A stretch of DNA of 64,000 nucleotides from NCBI GenBank assembly GCA_030248195.1, contig JASAND010006800.1, positions 27,226 to 91,225 of the forward strand. Direction: 5' to 3'. Source of the DNA: Trissonchulus latispiculum (lineage: Eukaryota; Nematoda; Enoplea; Enoplida; Ironidae). This document shows positions 57,421-64,000 of this stretch, piece by piece. Each line of letters opens with the position of its first letter. Position 1 is the stretch's first letter. The notes below the pieces were generated by a model. That model saw only the letters and a list, made by a program, of their open reading frames with translations, did no database searches and was not told the origin of the DNA. Position numbers and translations under genes: made by a program.

Positions 57421-57545
57421 GGCATAGTGGAATATGCTCTACGAGAAAGAGTTTGGACTCTTTGCCCGTATGAAGCTTTGAACTCACCGTGCTGCTCGAT
57501 GTAACTGAGCTGCATTCAGGCACGGAAGGTGAGTTTCAACTGCGG
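57421..57545 (+). mobile_element. Degenerate tRNA-related SINE-like patch
   Basis: A hairpin aaagagtttggactcttt with an upstream atatgctctacgag and downstream agctttgaactc mimics D, anticodon and T arms, but the loop size is wrong for a tRNA. It shares loose body motifs with 51160-51300. Confidence 0.35.
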
Positions 57546-57842
57546 GATCAAATGATCTTAGTCAGCTTGTCGGCGTCATCCAAACTTCTGTAAACATCAA
57601 GCACAAGGCATGCCAGAAGTTTTAGCAGTTTTCTTGGCTTGTCCCGCTTGTTGGCGCGAGCAACCAGTTCAAGGCGCTCATAAAATTTTTCCCAGCCTGT
57701 GTCAGATCTGCCCGCGAAAGTAGGGGTCAATGAAACCGTTAATAGGGTCCTTGCGTGGGCGTTGATTGGCGAGAGTCTGTTGTTGCTGGAGGGCTATATC
57801 GTCCATACGGCGCTGATAAGTTGCAAGTTGTTGATCCATTAC
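57545..57842 (-). pseudogene. Ty3/gypsy-type gag N-terminal remnant
   Basis: The - strand begins at ATG 57842 with a Gln-rich start (MDQQLATYQRRMDD). It shifts frame near 57715 and continues with WEKFYERLELVARAN and LACLVLDVYRSL, the pattern of retrotransposon capsid N-terminal domains. It ends at about 57545, where the element is truncated. It follows the primer-binding site by about 80 bp, the expected leader position. Confidence 0.7.
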
Positions 57843-57924
57843 AATTGAAGTGAGAGGCTTATTGTCTTCCGGATCGCTGATAGATCCTTAATCTTCACTC
57901 TCCTTCACTTGAATTGTGTGGCGT

Positions 57925-57942
57925 ATCCTACCCAGTGCGCCA
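57925..57942 (-). other. LTR-retrotransposon primer-binding site
   Basis: On the - strand tggcgcactgggtaggat starts 2 bases after the LTR end. It begins TGG, complementary to a tRNA CCA end. The tRNA identity is not determined. Confidence 0.75.
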
Positions 57943-57944
57943 AA

Positions 57945-58359
57945 TGTAAAGGACCTCTCGCCTACTGCCTTTACTGTTCTGAAATATTGGTTTTAAACCA
58001 GCTATTCGACCTTTGCAGTACAAAAACGAGACTCGACGACAGGTTACACTTTATTATTACGATATATTAAGAATGAATCAGGCACAGTAAGAATACGTGA
58101 AAGGTTAGTGTACAGGCCAAAATGACAGGCTAAAGAAAATATTTATTGAAAAGAATTGTAGTGCTTTTTTGATGTTTTCTTATCGCGCAACAGGATGCAA
58201 AGATCCTGGGAAAGGCAATATGCCAAGCTTCGAGACACAGTCACAAGATGCACCAGCAACATACTTTGCTATTTAACAATCTACTTAAAAATCGAATTAC
58301 AGATTGTAATCGGGAGACAGAAAACTAACCCTGAAGTAAATATGATAGAGGTTTCTACA
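57945..58359 (-). mobile_element. LTR of a Ty3/gypsy-type retrotransposon, 415 bp
   Basis: On the - strand it starts TGTAGAAACC and ends CCTTTACA, giving TGTA...TACA termini. Upstream is a purine-rich tract and downstream a primer-binding site and gag. No second copy of this LTR was seen in the window, so the ends rest on the flanking signals. Confidence 0.75.
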
Positions 58360-58379
58360 TTCGCCTCCCCTTAGCGAGG
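58360..58379 (-). other. Polypurine tract
   Basis: The - strand reads aaggggaggcgaa directly before the LTR start TGTAG, the classic plus-strand primer position. Confidence 0.7.
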
Positions 58380-58645
58380 ACTTGTCCTCAAGTCAATAAT
58401 CGCGGCGGCATCGAATCTGCAGTTGAGGGACGAAAGTTAATAAAAATTAAGCCATCAGCCAGCCAGCATTGAGTAAGCAGATTCGAAAAATGTTAGAGGT
58501 AGAATATTAGGTAACTCATGTGTCTGACGGTTAAAATGTGATCGCTTGACGGGGATGAATCTTTGCTGACTTTCTTCTGTAATTATCAATTCTTCTGGGT
58601 AGATTTATTTTCTATTTCGATTTCTAGTTCGACAGGGCATGGGGT

Positions 58646-58996
58646 TTACATCCGTTGATTCAATACATTCTTGATCTGGTCAAGGGGTATTCTCGTGATC
58701 TGCTCCGTGTTGTACCAACTCATTTTTGTCCCAGCTGCATCAATTGCAGGAGCTGGGCGTGATGATCCACAGGCATTCCCATGGTCCTGGAGGGCTTGAG
58801 ATCCTCGAACTGACCCATTAATAGAGGTACTGGATTGCGTGATTGAACGAGATTGCAAGCGGGGTAGTTTCTTACTACATGATGTTTCAGTCGATCGGGA
58901 ACTGACAGAGCCAGACTCAGAGCTGTGGGATGAGCTGCGTTGTCTGGCACAATTATCTAACGCTAGATGTTGTAGACCAGAAAACTGTTCATGCAA
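58646..58996 (-). CDS. Unknown ORF upstream of the PPT, probably retroelement 3' coding part
   Basis: 116 codons, ATG at 58996, stop at 58646-58648. Ser-rich (SSSHSSESGSVSSRSTETS) with a C-terminal hydrophilic helix. No recognised domain. Its position about 270 bp before the polypurine tract on the same strand suggests it belongs to the end of the LTR element's pol or an extra 3' ORF, but a chance ORF cannot be excluded. Confidence 0.35.
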   Translation of the reverse strand: MHEQFSGLQHLALDNCARQRSSSHSSESGSVSSRSTETSCSKKLPRLQSRSITQSSTSINGSVRGSQALQDHGNACGSSRPAPAIDAAGTKMSWYNTEQITRIPLDQIKNVLNQRM

Positions 58997-59044
58997 ATGT
59001 CCAAAACTGGGGTGTGATGATCCATGCTGCTTACTTAGAGAAAC

Positions 59045-59090
59045 AACTAAAACTAACTAACTAACAAACTAACACTAACAACAACTAACA
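59045..59090. repeat. (AACTA)n-like simple repeat
   Basis: Short aactaactaactaac repeats. Confidence 0.75.
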
Positions 59091-59107
59091 GAACTCAGAG
59101 AAAAACA

Positions 59108-59500
59108 AGTTGATATTGTCAAGAGTACATAATATGTAAGAGTGTGACAGCTGGCAGGCTCTCTATTATCAGCAGCGGGTACATGGTCTGCGCGCCAACG
59201 GCTGATCCCCACAAATGTGCATGTTCACTCCAAACAAATTCGCACGAATCTTTGCGTTCTAAAGCTGGAAGCAGACACAAATTAGACGCTATGATTAGAC
59301 ATTAGAAATTAGACGCGGGCGTTGTATTTTCGAGTGAGCTTACAGAAACGTGTACTGGGTACACATTTGTGGGGGGGGGGGTCACTTGGTACACGTTTTT
59401 CAGCCGTTAGCGCGCAGAGCATGTACCTGCAGCTGATTTCATAGAGCCTGCAAGCTGTCTCTCATACTCTTATCTTTCGTGTACTCTTGGTATTGTTAAC
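59108..59500. mobile_element. Fold-back MITE between the LTR elements
   Basis: Inverted arms share caagagtacat/gtgtactcttg, gcaggctct/agagcctgc, gtacatg, tgcgcgc and aacggctga, about 120-150 bp each. The centre contains cacaaatgtg and a G run. Termini not precisely fixed. Confidence 0.75.
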
Positions 59501-59516
59501 AAAACCAAATTGTTTA

Positions 59517-59979
59517 CTGATAACAGAACTGAGAATTTGGTAGTCGCAGGTTTGTGCAAACAACACTAACGTGAAGAATGGCTTTGATAAAGTTAGCCGA
59601 AGTGTCCCCACTATATTTAGAGTAAATAAAGATGCTGCTAGTTATAGCAACTAAGAGAATTAATAGAAGAATTTTGTACAAGACGGCAAGCCATAATTTC
59701 TTCAGAGGGTGCATCGCTGTCAGAATCAGCAAAAGCGGGGCGGCGAGAACCAAATTATTTACGATTGGACAGATGGTAGCGGAATTTAGCTTGGGTATTG
59801 ATATCTATTAGCTTGGCTTCAGCTGTGATACAAACCAACTGAACTCTTATTACTGCATTTACTATACTAACAGTGACTACTTAAACTGGTGATAGATTAG
59901 TGATAAGCGTTCTGATAATGAACTGATATAATAGTAGCACATATCTTCGTCAAACTTTAATGACTATATTCTTCTGACA
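59517..59979 (-). mobile_element. Putative copia 3' LTR region
   Basis: Immediately after pol, the - strand reads aaagacaaagtgggag then TGTCAGAAGAATATAG, a copia-like polypurine tract and LTR start at 59979. The far end is uncertain, since the 5' LTR is absent; 59517 is a guess where the neighbouring fold-back ends. Confidence 0.45.
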
Positions 59980-62010
59980 CTCCCACTTTGTCTTTAAGGT
60001 TGATCACCCCGATTCGTTTCCTCATCTCGGTAGACTTTGCCTTCGGTAAGGGCTTAGTCAGAATGTCAGATTCCATAGTTGAAGAAAGACAGTAGGCCAC
60101 AGTCATTTGTCCTTCTAGAACTTTTTCGCGGATAATGTGATGCTTTATTTCGCAGTGCTTGGTTCTTGCGTGAGCCACTGGATTTTTCACCAGAGCAATG
60201 CAGCTCTGGTTATCTTCGTATACAACAGATTGGGCTGTTCATAGCTTAGTTCTTTAAACAAACTTAAAGCTGTATATTCAGCTTCGGCAGTAGAGAGGGC
60301 AACAGTGGGTTGTTTCTTGCTCTGCCAGCTCACGCTCACCTACCTCCCGATAGCTTGAATATGTATCCTATCGTGGACTTTCTGTCGTTGACATCGCCCG
60401 CCCAGTCTGAATCGGAAAATCCATGCAGGACATCATATGAGAGGAAACCATTGTAGACTAACCCATAGTCGGTCGTACCTTTGATATAGCGAAGGATATG
60501 CTTGACTGATTTCCAGTGCTCATTTGTTGGGTTGCTCATGAATTAACACACAACTCCCACTGCTGTGGATATGTCTGGCCGTGTGACGATTGCAGCATAA
60601 AGCAATCCTCCCACTATTGACTGATAGACGCCCTTCTGTTCTTCCGGAAAAGCTCGTCTTTACTTTCTGGTGCTGTTAGCTTTAAGCTAGGGTCCATTGG
60701 GATAGAAGTCGGCTTGTAATCTTGCATTCCGAACCGTTCCAAAATATTGTGCAAATATCGTTGTTGGCTGAGCTTTATCATTCGCAGTTCTTTGTCACGG
60801 GTACTTTCTATAGCAAGGTAGTAATGCAAAACTCCCAGATCCTTCATTTAAAATCTTTCGCTTAGGAGGATCTTCGTCTCTTGCATTAAAGTTGGATTCT
60901 TGGTCGCAATCAGCATGTCATCAACGTACAATGCGATGACGACAAGATCATTTCTTTCTTTTTGATGTACATACAGGAATCAGTCTCTACCTTTGTAAAT
61001 CCTTTCGATTTAATGCAGTCGTCGATTGTGATATTCCAACATCTCGGCGCTTGTTTTAGCCCGTAGAGGCTCCTTTGTAGCTTACAAACGTTGTTTTCTT
61101 TTTCAGGGTCAACAAATCCCGCTGGCTGTTCCATATAGATGTCTTCTTCCAACTTTCCGTAGAAGAACGCTGTCGAGACATCCATCTGATGAATGTCCAT
61201 AGATCCGTGAGCAGCTAACGCCAGAAAAACTCTAACTGACGTGGACTTGATCACTGGTGCACAAGTATCTTCATAATCCACCCCCTGACTTTGAAGTATC
61301 CTTTTGCGACCAGCCTGGCTTTGAACCTTTCTACTTCTCCGTTGGCTTTATAAATAACTTTAAATATCCGTTTGCACTTTACAGGTTGGAACCAGGGTCC
61401 ATGTTTCATTTTCATGAAGCGAATTTATCTCGCTCTGAGCAGCGTTTTTCCACTCACTTGCATACTCAGAATCTAGTGCTTTGTGTATCGTCTTCGGTTC
61501 TTTGATCTGAGCGCCAAAGCAAGCAAAATGCGACATTTCGTTTTCACCCATTCTTTCAGCTACTTTCCACCATGGCGTTTAGACTTTCCATTCTTGTGCC
61601 GGTCTCTTGGTTCGTGTAGATTTACGCCCCCGGTTTCAGAATTCTCTAATGATTGGGCATCCGGTGGGTTGACCGCTTCGGTGTTGTCTCTGGGATGGCT
61701 TGCTGAGGCACTGGTTTAACATCTTCAGGCAGCTTTTCAGTTTCTGAATCTGTGACAAAATCAGTTGTCCTTAACTTTTCCGTGGGTGGAGGTGAAGGAT
61801 CTGTTTCATTGACGTAGACATCGCGGCAAATGAATATCTGCTTCTTTCTTGTATCATACAATCTATAACCTTTTCTTCTAGTGGAATACCCCCCAAATCG
61901 ACAAGGAACAGTTTTGGAATCAAACTTTGTTCGCTTCACTTTGGGTACATGTGCATGGGCGTTGCAGCCAAAAACTTTCAAATGCCCAACACTAGGGCCG
62001 AAATGCTCAT
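59957..62010 (-). pseudogene. Ty1/copia pol remnant (integrase end, RT, RNase H)
   Basis: Read on the - strand. 62005-61650 is the integrase C-terminal part (HLKVFGCNAHAHVPK, YRLYDTRKKQIFICRDVYV). 61551-61360 has the pre-RT linker (NAAQSEINSLHENETW). 61281-60910 is the RT (IHQMDVSTAFFYG, SLYGLKQAPRCWN). The catalytic YVDD is at 60929-60918. 60847-60614 is the RT end, 60539-60190 the RNase H (SDSDWAGD, LSTAEAEY), and 60190-59957 the tail (HARTKHCEIKHHIIRE, DILTKPLPKA). Several frameshifts and a stop at 60850-60848 disable it. Gag, protease and the integrase catalytic core are missing. The + strand ORFs here are shadows. Confidence 0.9.
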
Positions 62011-62738
62011 CTCTAATGCAAATTAGATACTGCGACTGCTAAAGTAGACCTTTCTATATATGAAATACTGTTGCTACATTATATATACAAGGTGTCTTTG
62101 TACATTGTATACACACCCACGATGCTATTTCATATGCTTTTTGTGAAAGTCGATTATTTGCCATTGGCCATTATGTGCATGCAATAGCTCAACATAAATA
62201 TTACCCGCACCACTTATGTAAACTATATACGTAGCCGTAGAGTCCAAACAACCAGTGCTGGCGTACATGGTTAATTCAGCTATGTGTCGCAACGCATCGG
62301 TTATTGTTGGGTAATTTATCACTATTAATGTGCAAGTATTATTTCGAAGAACGCCTTTAAAGTACTGAGCTGTCTTGCGAAGCTGCCACACAGCACGCAG
62401 TGAATGATTTCACTGATTATGCTATAGATATTCTTAAACGTGATATTTTTCACTGAAAAACAAAATTCAAATATTCTAAAACACGAATCAATGCTGGTAC
62501 AGTTTGAATCTAGTGATAATCGAAAAACTCCATGTTTCTCAATCTGATGTCTCTAGATTGATCTATGTGATGAGTAGCCTACGTTTTGTCGGTTTTTTTC
62601 TGTATATTTTGGGGGCTCTCTGGGTCCACCTGTGTTTCGGAATCTAAGGTTGACCTATGAATCTAGGATTTTGTCAAGGAACTGTTTGAATCTAAAATAG
62701 ATGCAGAATAGATGTTTTGCAAGAAGGTGACAGGTCTT
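62010..62738. other. Intergenic DNA, nothing recognised
   Basis: An 88-codon - strand ORF (62391-62125) has no recognised domain and no supporting signal. Confidence 0.4.
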
Positions 62739-62797
62739 TATTTGTTTGTTTTGTTCGTTTGTTTGTTTGTTTGTTTGTTTGTTTGTTTGTTGTTTGG
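62739..62797. repeat. (TTTG)n microsatellite
   Basis: About 14 TTTG units with one TTCG interruption. Confidence 0.95.
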
Positions 62798-62799
62798 AT

Positions 62800-63860
62800 G
62801 TTGGATTGTCTGTCTTAATTAACCAAAAATAACTACTTTTGTGAGCCGACAACAGCTAATAACTTTTGGTAACCAATTGTACAGTGACCCCCTGTTTGTA
62901 TCTGTTTGTAATCATGGAAATTTCCTGTTTGTTGCGTTTGATGGGTCGGTTAGGGATTAATTTTGGAGAAAACACGAAAATATTTGACAAACTTCTTACC
63001 TGGGGAGTTTTTGGTCCCCAAGTAAACCTCTTAGAAACCAATTTAGAAACGATAAGAAATATTTTCCTTTCTAATCGAAAATTATGACCACTCTCGGAAA
63101 AGACTTCCAACGCTCGCCGCAACTCCTGACTGACAGTTTATAGTAAGGACAAAAGAGCGATAAGCTGGGTCCCGGTCCGTCTTGTTTTCTCCCAAGTCTT
63201 CAGTCTTGGGGTGGACTCTGAACAGTACAGTTGTGTCTTCGGCAAACCGGTTTTAGTGTCTTTGATTCAGTTGAGTGGTGTTGTATTCTGTAAGACCCAG
63301 AGTGGGCAAGGTTGTGAGCAAATAGCGAGCAGTCAAGTTAACCGGTTGTGTCTGTCTTAGATTCTGCCTCAACAGTATTTGCTAACCCCGCACCGCTAAT
63401 TTTCTGTTCTCTGCTGCCTTCATTATTGGCCTGTTTTAACCCTCTATTGTTGGCTGAATCACCACTTGGATTTTTGGTAAGAGCGTTTCTGGGAAGATCT
63501 GTCTGAGTAAGTGAAGTAAGCCAAGGAGTTCTGTCAAGCTAAAGCAAAAGCAATTTCGTTTTCATGTTGAATCAAAAGTGATATATTGAAAGATTTCTGG
63601 TTATTGGCTAATTTATATCGCTGTCCGGGCGATACAAAGGCAGACGCACACCTCAGCGTAACTTTCGCAAAACTTAACCGACTTAGTTCAAATTTGGTAT
63701 GGATGCATTTGAACACATTTCTGATCGATCTGCAGCAAAATTTTAAAATTTTAAAAATTTAAAAAATTTTTTTTAAGTTTTCCAAGGGGGGGACCAAGCG
63801 GAACCAAAAAATTTTTTGTCTCCGATTTCGCTGAAAAGTTTCATATAGGGGTTATCTTGG
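62800..63860. other. Intergenic DNA, nothing recognised
   Basis: Small ORFs on both strands around 62860-63120 overlap each other and carry no domain. 63848-63868 has the dispersed ggtcgctgaacacgaa motif. Confidence 0.4.
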
Positions 63861-63866
63861 TCGCTG

Positions 63867-64000
63867 AACACGAATCTGAAAACCGTTTTTCGATCCAGCT
63901 TTTCGTTAGCTAAATATAAGCTTAAACATTAAGCTTACAACTTTAGCTTATTTCTAGCTAACGAAAACCTGGTTCCAAAAACGGTTTTCAGATTCGCGTT
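63867..64000. repeat. Inverted repeat reaching the window end
   Basis: acacgaatctgaaaaccgtt and ttttcgttagct at the left pair with agctaacgaaaa and aacggttttcagattcgcgt at the right around a taagcttaaacattaagctt centre. It may be a whole small fold-back or one inner arm. Confidence 0.8.

Noticed and set aside
1..64000. CRISPR arrays, bacterial operons or ribosome-binding sites
   Set aside because: The window is eukaryotic; direct repeats here are long satellites or TE arms with no regular short repeat-spacer structure.

Overview
This is animal (metazoan) nuclear DNA from a repeat-rich, AT-leaning genome. It shows one spliced host gene embedded in layers of transposable elements, long TA microsatellites and minisatellite arrays. 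I cannot fix the species. A non-vertebrate with large introns is likely, and a sponge or another early-branching or marine invertebrate would fit, but this is only inference.

The one clear host gene is an NDRG-family gene (N-myc downstream-regulated, alpha/beta-hydrolase fold without enzyme activity) on the + strand. Eleven exons between 18268 and 41679 join with consistent GT-AG junctions and phases into 909 nt (302 codons plus stop). They cover the protein from the second or third beta strand of the fold to a phosphorylation-motif tail. The most N-terminal exon or exons were not found and may lie upstream among repeats or outside the window. Introns run from 144 bp to 9.7 kb, and the large ones are filled with mobile elements.

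Layout. 1-1870: 5' part of an RTE/CR1-like LINE on the - strand. 2500-3330: tandem array. 3710-11310: a 7.6 kb TIR composite with near-perfect 8-bp target duplications, holding two fold-back elements, TA tracts, a Merlin/ISXO2-like transposase gene with one stop, and two nested TTAA-flanked elements. 11420-18260: homopolymer-rich DNA, a telomere-like tract, another array and two opposed copies of a tRNA-derived SINE. 18268-41679: NDRG, with Tc1/mariner-like, TTAA and fold-back elements, a second LINE, and two arrays in its introns. 41680-57400: intergenic DNA with a hAT element bearing perfect 8-bp TSDs, GC-rich MITE-like sequences, a LINE 3' remnant and a minisatellite. 57540-62010: decayed LTR retrotransposons, comprising a Ty3/gypsy LTR in a PPT-LTR-PBS-gag arrangement and a Ty1/copia pol remnant. 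62010-64000: unannotated DNA, a TTTG microsatellite and a palindrome cut by the window end.

The strongest unifying pattern is that five separate tandem arrays share a monomer of about 144-152 bp. At least two pairs of them are related in sequence, which suggests one element lineage carrying nucleosome-length internal repeats.
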